Assembly: GCA_027622115.1 (NCBI GenBank)
Contig: JAQBZS010000072.1
Coordinates: 1-13,699 of the forward strand
Length of the DNA: 13,699 bases
Reading direction: 5' to 3'
Source of the DNA: Planctomycetota bacterium
GTDB taxonomy: Bacteria > Planctomycetota > Planctomycetia > Planctomycetales > Planctomycetaceae
Shown: positions 8,024 to 13,699 of the stretch, in pieces
Layout: every line of letters begins with the position of its first letter
Numbering within the stretch: position 1 is the stretch's first letter
Notes under the pieces: generated by a model
Seen by the model: the letters and a program-made list of their open reading frames with translations, nothing else
What the model was told of the DNA's origin: nothing
Database searches by the model: none
Position numbers and translations under genes: made by a program

Positions 8024-9109
8024 CTACGCTTCAACCAATTGCGTCCTGTCGGCATCGACCGGTGACATTCCCGAACGAAACTCGCCGGGTCGTTCCAGGA
8101 TGGAGATCAGCAGTTGTTCATCTTCGGGGGTCATGGTGAGTGATCGGGCATCCGTTCGACTCCCAGCGACGACTTCGAACTCGTCGGCGTGCCTGCCTTC
8201 CGGGTCCGCAAACTGATTGGCAATGGTCTCGAACTTGTCTTCGATCTTCAGAAACGCATCCACGATCCGCGGATCGAAGTGCGCACCCGTATCGGCTTTG
8301 ATGATCCCAACACACACGGCATGCGGCATCGCCGGCTTGTAAACGCGTTCAACGGACAGAGCGTCGTAGACATCCGCCAACGCGACGATGCGTGCCGCCA
8401 GCGGAATGTCGTTGCCGGACAGCCCCGAAGGATAGCCGGAACCGTCCCACTTTTCGTGATGGAACATCGCCACTTCGCGGGCCAGTTTCAGGAATTTCGT
8501 TCCGGTGAGCCGTTGTTCGATGCCCGCGATGCACTCGCCGCCGATGATCGTGTGCAGTTGCATACGGGCTCGTTCGGAAGCGCTGAGCTTGTCCGGCTTC
8601 ATCAAGATCGTGTCCGAAATCCCGACCTTGCCGATGTCGTGCAGCGATGCCGCCATTCCGAGTTGGTGGATGAAACTGTCCGTAATGAGGTCGCGAAAGT
8701 CGGGGTGCCGTCGCAGCGACTTTGCCAATCGCGTGGAGTAGTGGCCGATACGTTCCAGGTGATTGCCGGTCTCGCGATCTCGTGAATCGGCCAGCTTCGC
8801 CATGCCGAAAATGATTGCGTTTCGAGTTCGTACGAGTTCCTGAGCTTGAATGTTCGACACGTGATCCGCGTGTGCGCGATCCTTCGACAGCCGTGAATGT
8901 TGCCGCGACAAGATCAGCGACAGCAATGTCGCTTGCATACCGAACGTCACGAGGAACGCCAACATTCCAATACCGGACACTCCTCGGAGACTCATTTCCA
9001 CATTTGTCACGTTGGCAAGCAGAAGTTGCTCGTGAACCCACACCCCGAACCACAGGCACGCGGCCACGGAAAGCAGAGCGGGGATGAGTGACGACGGGAT
9101 GTGTTTCAA
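8024..9109 (-). CDS. Membrane-bound HD-GYP domain protein (putative c-di-GMP phosphodiesterase)
   Basis: 361 residues from the chosen start. Two hydrophobic helices (about 7-25 and 46-68) anchor it, followed by a short linker and an HD-GYP domain (about 95-295). The domain carries HLERIGHYS (117-125), the metal-binding LHDIGKVGISD (156-166), HHEKWDGSGYP (217-227) and ADVYDAL (245-251). Both the HD pair and the GYP motif are intact, so c-di-GMP hydrolysis is likely by family knowledge. The C-terminal 70 residues are acidic and not conserved. No periplasmic sensor domain is visible between the helices. The frame contains no useful ATG: TTG at 9109 has AGGA 8 nt upstream, whereas TTG at 9217 lacks one and would add a 36-residue Arg-rich leader. 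The longer form remains possible. Confidence 0.9.
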   Translation of the reverse strand: MKHIPSSLIPALLSVAACLWFGVWVHEQLLLANVTNVEMSLRGVSGIGMLAFLVTFGMQATLLSLILSRQHSRLSKDRAHADHVSNIQAQELVRTRNAIIFGMAKLADSRDRETGNHLERIGHYSTRLAKSLRRHPDFRDLITDSFIHQLGMAASLHDIGKVGISDTILMKPDKLSASERARMQLHTIIGGECIAGIEQRLTGTKFLKLAREVAMFHHEKWDGSGYPSGLSGNDIPLAARIVALADVYDALSVERVYKPAMPHAVCVGIIKADTGAHFDPRIVDAFLKIEDKFETIANQFADPEGRHADEFEVVAGSRTDARSLTMTPEDEQLLISILERPGEFRSGMSPVDADRTQLVEA

Positions 9110-9117
9110 CCGATCGT

Positions 9118-9121
9118 TCCT
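9118..9121 (-). promoter_or_regulatory. Ribosome binding site deciding the TTG start of the HD-GYP gene
   Basis: AGGA on the minus strand with an 8-nt spacer to TTG at 9109. The alternative TTG at 9217 has no comparable site. Confidence 0.4.
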
Positions 9122-9327
9122 AGAAGCACGAATGTTTCGCGAACTCGGCGTCTCGAATGCTTCGGACCGACATCGCGGTTGCGGGATACGCCGCAAACTT
9201 TGAACCCTAGCCCGCAATGAACATCCACATCAGCGGATCGCACCTGGCCGAGCGGAAACCATCGCGACACGTACCGGAGATGGCGAATGTCGCGGTCATG
9301 ACGGCGAAGGGTAAGCCCTCAATCTCG

Positions 9328-10368
9328 TCAATCTCCGGAGATCGCACCCTGGCAGCCGGAACCCGCACCAGCGGTACATCCAAAGCAATGCTGCCCAGTG
9401 ACGATCGACCGTTCCTTAAGAGCAGCGAAGTCGAATTTTCGAATGTCCCGAGGCAAGCCGGGTTGCACACCCAGGTCGAGCATTTGGTTGAAGTCACAGT
9501 CGAACAATCGACCGTCCCAGGACACCGACAACGTGGTGCGGCACATCAGCCCCGGCACCGTTTCCGGGTTCCAAGCGTCCAGCAACGTTTGCATGTAGTC
9601 GTCGTAGTGACCGTTGCTCACGAGATCGTCGAGAAAGCGGCTGATCGGCATGTTCGTGATTGTGTACAGCCGATTGAATTCGATGTCGTACCGCGCCTTA
9701 AGTTCTCGGCGATACGCGGCTTCCAACTCGGCTTGCGGCGGAGGCAGCGACGGCCCCAGTGGGTTGTAGACCAAGGCCAAGTCCAATTCGCCGCCCGACC
9801 GGCCGTATCCCAAATCGTTCAATCGCCGCAGGGCCTCGATCGATTTGTCGAAGACGCCGTCGCCGCGTTGTGCATCCGTGTTTTCCGCCAGATAGCACGG
9901 CAACGAGGCCACGATGTCCACGCGATGCTCGGCCAGGAATTCCGGCAGGTCGTCGTAGCCGGGAGCCAGCAGAATTGTGAGGTTGCAGCGATCAATGATC
10001 CTGCGACCCAAGCGGCCGGCTTCGGAAACCAGTCGGCGAAAATGCGGGTTCATTTCCGGAGCCCCGCCGGTGATGTCGAGTGTCGGGATCCCCGCCTCGT
10101 CGAGCACCCGCAGGCAGGCGTCGGCGATTTCCCGATCCATGATTTCGCGGCGATCCGGTCCGGCATCGACGTGGCAATGTCGACACGTTTGATTGCACAA
10201 CTTGCCGACATCCACCTGCAACACTTCAATTCCCGACGCCCGCAGCGGCCCGTGGTCGGTCTTCGCCAACATCGCGTCAAACGACGGCTGGTTCTCGGAC
10301 GGCTGCAAGATCTGCAATTGCACCAGCGTGTCGGCAAACGGATGGCCCTGCTTGAGGAGCGTCGGCAT
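9328..10368 (-). CDS. arsS: Arsenosugar biosynthesis radical SAM protein ArsS
   Basis: 346 residues, the usual family length. The radical SAM cluster motif is C58-N-Q-T-C62-R-H-C65, followed by HVDAGP. Further hallmarks are LDITGGAPEMNPHF (97-110), DRCNLTIL (126-133), VASLPCYLAENTDAQRG (153-169), LVYNPLGPSLPPPQ (199-212), NRLYTITNMPI (232-242) and the Cys-rich C-terminal domain with C276, C291 and HCFGCTAGAGSGC (327-339). The family joins the 5'-deoxyadenosyl group of SAM to dimethylarsenic, the committed step to arsenosugars. The usual partner, the arsenite methyltransferase ArsM, is not in this window. A purine nucleoside phosphorylase gene lies 38 bp upstream on the same strand, suggesting co-transcription. 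The start ATG is the first in frame; no strong ribosome site precedes it. Confidence 0.93.
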   Translation of the reverse strand: MPTLLKQGHPFADTLVQLQILQPSENQPSFDAMLAKTDHGPLRASGIEVLQVDVGKLCNQTCRHCHVDAGPDRREIMDREIADACLRVLDEAGIPTLDITGGAPEMNPHFRRLVSEAGRLGRRIIDRCNLTILLAPGYDDLPEFLAEHRVDIVASLPCYLAENTDAQRGDGVFDKSIEALRRLNDLGYGRSGGELDLALVYNPLGPSLPPPQAELEAAYRRELKARYDIEFNRLYTITNMPISRFLDDLVSNGHYDDYMQTLLDAWNPETVPGLMCRTTLSVSWDGRLFDCDFNQMLDLGVQPGLPRDIRKFDFAALKERSIVTGQHCFGCTAGAGSGCQGAISGD

Positions 10369-10406
10369 GGAACCGTTTCATGATTGGAGTACTGACCGTG
10401 TGAGGC

Positions 10407-11228
10407 TTATTCGATTCGTTCGAGCACCAGCGGAATCAACCGAGCCAGGCGTTCGCCACCTTGACCGGCAACTTCGATGATCTTGTCGATGTTCGCGGGT
10501 TCCAGCGCGTCCGGCAAACACATGTCGGTGACCACCGAAAACCCCAACGTTTTCAGACCCGCGTGAGCCGCCACAATGGCTTCCGGAACGGTCGACATGC
10601 CGACCACGTCCGCACCGATCGCGCGCAGAAACCGATACTCGGCCCGCGTCTCGAGATTTGGTCCCGAAACCGCAACGAACACGCCGCGATGCGCGGGGAT
10701 CGACAACTCCAAGGCTGCGGACGACGCCAGCGAGATCAGCCCGCGATCGTACGGCTCGCTCATGTCGGGAAAGCGCGGCCCGAGCCGATCATCGTTCGCG
10801 CCGCGCAGCGGATTATCGGGCATCAGGTTGATGTGATCGTCGATGATCATGATGTCCGCGAGATCGTAGTGCGGGTTCATGCCGCCCGCGGCGTTGGTCA
10901 CGATCAGGATTTCGGCACCCAATTCCTTCATCACTCGCACGGGAAACGTGACTTCTTCCAGGGAATAGCCTTCGTAGTAGTGCATGCGGCCTTCCATCGC
11001 CATGATCGGCACGCCGCTCAAAGTACCGCACACCAGTCGGCCCGCGTGTGATTCAACCGTCGACTTTGAGAAGTGGGGAATGTCTTCGTAGGGAAACTGA
11101 GCCTGTATTTCGATCTGCTCGGTGAACCCGCCGAGCCCCGTGCCCAGAATGAGTCCCACGCGTGGCGTTTCGGCCCAGCGAGTTCGGATGACTGCGGCCG
11201 CTTCGCCGATTCGTTCTGCCAGGCCCAA
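10407..11228 (-). CDS. Purine nucleoside phosphorylase
   Basis: 273 residues, the size of trimeric PNP/MTAP enzymes, which split nucleosides with phosphate into base and ribose-1-phosphate. The phosphate loop is GTGLGG (29-34). MEGRMHYYEGY (78-88) supplies Arg81 and His83, and TNAAGGMNP (111-119), VSGPNLETRAEYRFL (187-201) with Glu193 for the purine, and GADVVGMSTVPE (205-216) follow. Residue 235, in VVTDM, is Asp where human PNP has Asn243. That exchange in the human enzyme is known to shift preference toward 6-aminopurines, so adenosine-type substrates are plausible. The open frame begins at TTG 11243, but TTG 11228 is preferred because GGGGAGG sits 6 nt before it. Its position directly before arsS suggests a role in processing the ArsS product, though a housekeeping purine-salvage role is equally possible. 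Confidence 0.92.
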   Translation of the reverse strand: MGLAERIGEAAAVIRTRWAETPRVGLILGTGLGGFTEQIEIQAQFPYEDIPHFSKSTVESHAGRLVCGTLSGVPIMAMEGRMHYYEGYSLEEVTFPVRVMKELGAEILIVTNAAGGMNPHYDLADIMIIDDHINLMPDNPLRGANDDRLGPRFPDMSEPYDRGLISLASSAALELSIPAHRGVFVAVSGPNLETRAEYRFLRAIGADVVGMSTVPEAIVAAHAGLKTLGFSVVTDMCLPDALEPANIDKIIEVAGQGGERLARLIPLVLERIE

Positions 11229-11234
11229 CTCACA

Positions 11235-11241
11235 CCTCCCC
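11235..11241 (-). promoter_or_regulatory. Strong ribosome binding site of the phosphorylase gene
   Basis: GGGGAGG on the minus strand, 6 nt before the TTG at 11228. It decides this start over the TTG at 11243, which overlaps the site itself. It follows the U-tract of a terminator without any gap. Confidence 0.75.
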
Positions 11242-11274
11242 AAATAAAAAACCCGGCTGAAGAAGCCAGCCGGG
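11242..11274 (-). terminator. Intrinsic terminator between the poly-Asp gene and the phosphorylase gene
   Basis: On the minus strand a perfect 8-bp GC-rich stem (CCCGGCTG at 11274-11267 pairing with CAGCCGGG at 11259-11252, 7-nt loop) is followed by six T, then ATTT. This is a textbook rho-independent terminator. It lies 38 nt past the stop of the poly-Asp gene and ends where the phosphorylase ribosome site begins, so it may also limit read-through into pnp-arsS. Confidence 0.88.
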
Positions 11275-11312
11275 CTGAACCAAACCTCTATTCGTCAAGG
11301 ACCGACACGGCA

Positions 11313-11639
11313 TCAAAAGTCGTCGTCGTCCAAATCGTCGTCATCGTCATCGTCATCGTCATCATCGTCGTCGAAATCATCATCATCGTCGAGATCATCG
11401 TCATCGAGTTCATCGTCGTCGAATTCGTCCTCATCTTCGTCGTCGTCATCATCATCGTCGTCATCATCGTCGTCGTCATCGTCGGCAAAACCGAAACCTT
11501 CGTCTTCTTCGTCGTCGAGCGCAAGGTTTGGTCCAAACGACGTCCGACCGTTTTCTTCCTTCAGACCATTGTGACCAAACAATGTGCTCAAACCGGCTGT
11601 CCCGAGAACCGTGTCGTCGTTGCTCCATGCCGTGACCAT
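11313..11639 (-). CDS. Small poly-aspartate protein, 108 aa
   Basis: Function unknown. Residues 1-42 are ordinary (MVTAWSNDDTVLGTAGLSTLFG then a polar stretch). From residue 42 the protein becomes extremely acidic: in the last 56 residues 46 are Asp, with Glu and isolated Phe/Leu interspersed, giving runs of 15 and 13 Asp and a final Phe. There is no signal peptide. The gene is supported by an ATG with AGGAG 10 nt upstream and by a strong terminator after the stop; Asp codons alternate GAC and GAT. The opposite-strand reading of the same DNA gives a Val/Ile-rich frame that I regard as a shadow. Such acidic tails could bind cations or basic proteins, or mimic nucleic acid; none of this can be shown here. 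Similar Asp-rich small proteins occur in planctomycetes as far as I recall. Confidence 0.75.
   Translation of the reverse strand: MVTAWSNDDTVLGTAGLSTLFGHNGLKEENGRTSFGPNLALDDEEDEGFGFADDDDDDDDDDDDDDDEDEDEFDDDELDDDDLDDDDDFDDDDDDDDDDDDDLDDDDF
11319..11483. repeat. Low-complexity (GTC/ATC) trinucleotide tract
   Basis: Fifty-five codons of the poly-Asp gene, nearly all GTC or ATC on the plus strand (GAC/GAT on the coding strand). The tract should be prone to length change by replication slippage; the interspersed Phe, Leu and Glu codons break it into blocks. Confidence 0.85.
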
Positions 11640-11713
11640 TTCGTTGATTCTCCTGATTTGTACTTCTCGAAGAGGCCCGAAATTCGTGCCAAATTGGTTC
11701 AGTTGGGGGACTG

Positions 11714-11740
11714 ATTAATCAAGAATTTCAACTGTGTCAA
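11714..11740 (-). promoter_or_regulatory. Candidate promoter of the poly-Asp gene
   Basis: On the minus strand a perfect TTGACA (11740-11735) is followed after 15 nt by ATTAAT (11719-11714), about 75 nt before the ATG at 11639. The spacing is two short of ideal. It sits in the 194-bp divergent gap shared with the plus-strand gene at 11834. Confidence 0.3.
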
Positions 11741-11833
11741 GCAAATGATTCCATCTTGAGAGACTCGTTCGCTTTGACAAGAATCGACCGTTTCCGATCG
11801 TTCTAAAACCGGTTGAAGGTATCGATCAAATTC

Positions 11834-12187
11834 ATGTCGGTTCGCCACGGAATTAGCTTTGAAGGCAACAAGTTTTGGGTGATTCATCGCACTCGGGCTT
11901 TCGGTCCGTTCGACTACGAATGGAGTGCGGATTTCCTGGGAATGGAGATGACCTATCAAGGCGACAAGTTCGGCGAATTCTGTAGTACCGACGAGTACTT
12001 CGCGGACCTCAAACCGTTCCGCATCCCGTTGCAAGTTTCCAAAGTCGGCACGTTGGTCTTGGGTCTGGTGATGCAGGGACTGCTGTCCGGTCTGACCGTG
12101 GAAGAACGCGACCGGCAAGTGCAGCAAGAATTGGTGTCGCGCGGCTTTGGGCAGTTCGCGCGGATCATGCGTCGGCTGGACGAATAG
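11834..12187 (+). CDS. Conserved hypothetical protein, 117 aa
   Basis: Function unknown. The protein has an aromatic-rich N-terminal half (FEGNKFWVIHRTRAFGPFDYEW at 9-30, then SADFLGMEMTYQGDKFGEFCSTDEYFADLKPFRIP) and a helical C-terminal half with VSKVGTLVLGLVMQGLLSGL (68-87) followed by charged residues. I recognise the WVIHRTR...GPFDYEWS...YQGxKFGE pattern from short uncharacterised planctomycete proteins, which supports this strand over the overlapping minus-strand frame (11699-12127). The hydrophobic stretch is amphipathic rather than a clear membrane helix. The ATG at 11834 is preferred to an in-frame TTG at 11813; GAAGG about 14 nt upstream is a poor ribosome site. It is divergent from the poly-Asp gene, and its stop codon overlaps the first arm of the palindrome array. 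Confidence 0.7.
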   Translation: MSVRHGISFEGNKFWVIHRTRAFGPFDYEWSADFLGMEMTYQGDKFGEFCSTDEYFADLKPFRIPLQVSKVGTLVLGLVMQGLLSGLTVEERDRQVQQELVSRGFGQFARIMRRLDE

Positions 12188-12345
12188 GATCCAACGGAAA
12201 CTCGAAGGCAGTCTGACTGGCGGATTCGTTGGATCCTCAATTCGTTGGAGCCATAATCGGGTGCGGTTTGATGAGATGAGGCTCCAACGAATTACGGAGC
12301 CAACGAATACGGACGGTGATGACCGTCAGCTCATGCGTTGGCTCC
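12186..12345. repeat. Palindrome array: six copies of a CGTTGG motif forming three hairpins
   Basis: The core CGTTGG(A/C)(G/T)CC occurs six times in alternating orientation and pairs perfectly in three consecutive hairpins: 12186-12196 with 12227-12237 (11 bp), 12239-12252 with 12280-12293 (14 bp), and 12296-12305 with 12336-12345 (10 bp). The bases flanking the core differ between hairpins but match within each. The inner four copies also form a 29-nt inverted repeat (12224-12252 with 12280-12308, 26 matches). A small hairpin (12312-12317 with 12322-12327) sits inside the third loop. This resembles REP/BIME-type extragenic palindromes or a structured RNA. Confidence 0.8.
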
Positions 12346-12361
12346 AACTTTCGTCGCCAGA

Positions 12362-12394
12362 CACGGAAACGCTGGCAGGATTGCCATTTCCGTG
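12362..12394. repeat. Fourth hairpin before the FHA gene
   Basis: CACGGAAA (12362-12369) pairs with TTTCCGTG (12387-12394), and inside it TGGCA (12373-12377) pairs with TGCCA (12382-12386) around a 4-nt loop, leaving a 3-nt bulge. It lacks the CGTTGG core of the array to its left and has no U-tract. It could be an operator or leader structure of the FHA gene, 84 bp upstream of its start. Confidence 0.45.
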
Positions 12395-12477
12395 GAGAAT
12401 GGGCACGCTGCCGTCACGTTATCCGCAGCGTTCAATTACGGGATTCCGCCGCCACACGAGTCGTCTTCGAGGGCTTC

Positions 12478-13699
12478 ATGTCATTTGCTCGACTGGTCTA
12501 TTACAGCGCCGTGATTTCCGGCTGGGCCGCGTTTCTGGGATGGCTCATCGCCGAAATCGTGATCGACTTCGGTGGCAGCGATAGTCCGCGACTGGAGACC
12601 GTCGGCGCGGCGGCCTTGGTGGGCGGGGCGATCGGAGCCGGACTCAATGCGGTCGCCGGCCTGAGCAACGGTCAATGGCTGCGAGTCGCCATGCGAGCCT
12701 TGCCAGGCTTTGTCGTCGGCGCGATGGGTGGCGCGGTTGGCGGATTCGTGGGCGACTTTCTGTATGTCTCGATGCAGTCGGACACCGGCGAATCCGGTGT
12801 CGGTGGGCTAATCGGCCGCATCATCGGCTGGGTCGTCATGGGCGTCGGCATCGGCATTGTCGAGGGTGTGTATGACCGATCCAAAACCAAACTTCGCAAC
12901 GGTCTGATCGGCGGAGCCTTGGGTGGCCTGATCGGCGGCGTCTTGTTTGATCCGATCGTCAGCTTGATCGGCAGTGAAATGTCCAGCCGCGCGACTTCGT
13001 TTGTCGTGCTGGGTCTGTTCATCGGAGCTTTGGTGGGCCTAGTGCAGGTTGTCTTGAAGGATGCCTGGCTGACGGTCGTGGATGGTTATCGAGCCGGTCG
13101 GCAGTTGGTGATCACTCAGGCCGAGACGGTCATTGGTCGCGCCGAACACTTGCCGCTGCCGTTTCTGGGTGGCCACGACACGGAACTTGAGCACGCCACG
13201 ATTCGTCGGGAAGGCGGCCGTTTCGTCATTGAAGACATGAATACGCCGTCAGGCACGTTTGTGAATCACAAAGAGATCCCGCGTCGGGCGGAACTGCATG
13301 ACGGCGACGTAATCAAGATCGGGACGAACTTTATTCGTTTCAACTCGCGAACCGGCGGCAAGGGCAGCGACGGTCCGCCGATCGAACAATCCGCGCCGGT
13401 TGTGATTTCCGCGCCTCCTCCGCCCCCGAGCGTGCGTCCCGTCGCAACGGGAACTGCCGGATCAACCGCCCCGCGCCCCGTCGTTCCATCACGACCCACC
13501 GCGCCGGCGACGGTCACGGGAAGTGCCTTGCCAAAGCCCAGCTTGCCACCGCCGCCGGTCGTTCCGGGCGCGTCAACGCCCATGATTCCGGGTGCGACCA
13601 AGAGTCCGCCGGGTACACCAACACCGAAACCGCCGATTCGTCCGTCCGGTCCTTCGACTGGCTCGGCGTTGCCGTCTTCCATGTCGTCGCCTCCGGCAG
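12478..13699 (+). CDS. Membrane protein with FHA domain (3' end outside window)
   Basis: At least 407 residues, open to the window edge. It starts at an ATG with GAGGG 4 nt upstream. Residues 1-200 are Gly/Val/Ile-rich with about six membrane helices (about 8-30, 42-62, 74-97, 108-129, 141-164, 173-193), several with glycine-zipper spacing such as GAMGGAVGGFVG. A forkhead-associated domain follows (about 209-288): VIGR (218-221), EHATI (238-242), IEDMNTPSGTFVNHKEI (251-267), LHDGDVIKIG (273-282). FHA domains bind phosphothreonine, usually on targets of Hanks-type kinases. Here the conserved Ser three residues before His239 is Glu236, which may weaken or alter phosphopeptide recognition. From 290 on the chain is Pro/Ser/Thr/Ala-rich and probably disordered and cytoplasmic. 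A link to the kinase at 3039-6146 is only conceivable. Confidence 0.88.
   Translation, partial: MSFARLVYYSAVISGWAAFLGWLIAEIVIDFGGSDSPRLETVGAAALVGGAIGAGLNAVAGLSNGQWLRVAMRALPGFVVGAMGGAVGGFVGDFLYVSMQSDTGESGVGGLIGRIIGWVVMGVGIGIVEGVYDRSKTKLRNGLIGGALGGLIGGVLFDPIVSLIGSEMSSRATSFVVLGLFIGALVGLVQVVLKDAWLTVVDGYRAGRQLVITQAETVIGRAEHLPLPFLGGHDTELEHATIRREGGRFVIEDMNTPSGTFVNHKEIPRRAELHDGDVIKIGTNFIRFNSRTGGKGSDGPPIEQSAPVVISAPPPPPSVRPVATGTAGSTAPRPVVPSRPTAPATVTGSALPKPSLPPPPVVPGASTPMIPGATKSPPGTPTPKPPIRPSGPSTGSALPSSMSSPPA

Noticed and set aside
9217..10383. Plus-strand open frame of 388 codons
   Set aside because: Antisense to arsS, which has all radical SAM motifs; composition typical of a shadow frame.
11073..11714. 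Plus-strand open frame rich in Val and Ile (resembling a membrane protein)
   Set aside because: It is the reverse reading of the poly-Asp tract (GTC/ATC read in another frame) and of the phosphorylase N-terminus. The minus-strand gene has a ribosome site and a terminator.
11774..11806. Plus-strand TTGACA followed by TTCTAA as a promoter for the gene at 11834
   Set aside because: The spacing is 21 bp and the -10 match is poor, so I did not list it.
11699..12127. Minus-strand open frame of 142 codons
   Set aside because: Overlaps the plus-strand protein with the recognisable WVIHRTR...GPFDYEWS pattern; its own sequence looks like a shadow, and no ribosome site was noted.
12147..12584. Plus-strand open frame spanning the palindrome array
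   Set aside because: Arg-rich, overlaps the end of one supported gene and the start of another, and crosses all the hairpins; not a gene.

Overview
The window looks like chromosomal DNA of a planctomycete (Planctomycetota); genus not assigned. The evidence is moderately high GC, a large Hanks-type kinase joined through one membrane segment to tetratricopeptide repeats, a membrane-anchored FHA protein, a small poly-aspartate protein, and two short conserved proteins that recall planctomycete families. This is recognition by eye; no database search was run.

Layout. At the left, a 162-residue protein of unknown function (199-687, +) converges on an orphan glutaconate CoA-transferase A-like gene (698-1720, -). 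A run of minus-strand genes follows: a secreted beta-barrel-like protein (1895-2791), a kinase-TPR protein (3039-6146), an FAD-dependent tryptophan-halogenase-like oxidoreductase (6255-7781), a membrane HD-GYP protein (8024-9109), the radical SAM protein ArsS (9328-10368), a purine nucleoside phosphorylase (10407-11228) and a poly-Asp protein (11313-11639). On the plus strand at the right are a 117-residue conserved protein (11834-12187) and a membrane FHA protein (12478 onward) cut by the window edge.

The most coherent functional unit is the purine nucleoside phosphorylase-ArsS pair, 38 bp apart on one strand. ArsS family members join the 5'-deoxyadenosyl group of SAM to dimethylated arsenic. 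The neighbouring phosphorylase carries Asp where human PNP has Asn243, a change known to favour 6-aminopurine nucleosides. It could therefore remove adenine from the ArsS product; this is inference. A strong intrinsic terminator lies directly in front of the phosphorylase ribosome binding site. The other genes look like signalling (kinase, HD-GYP, FHA) and envelope functions with no obvious shared pathway.

The gaps between genes hold three conspicuous palindromic structures: a 28-bp stem at 1767-1840, a 33-bp inverted repeat framing a 135-bp element at 7843-7977, and an array of six copies of a CGTTGG motif pairing into three successive hairpins at 12186-12345. No gene-free stretch exceeds 300 bases. 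I saw no tRNA, rRNA, CRISPR array, transposase or phage gene.
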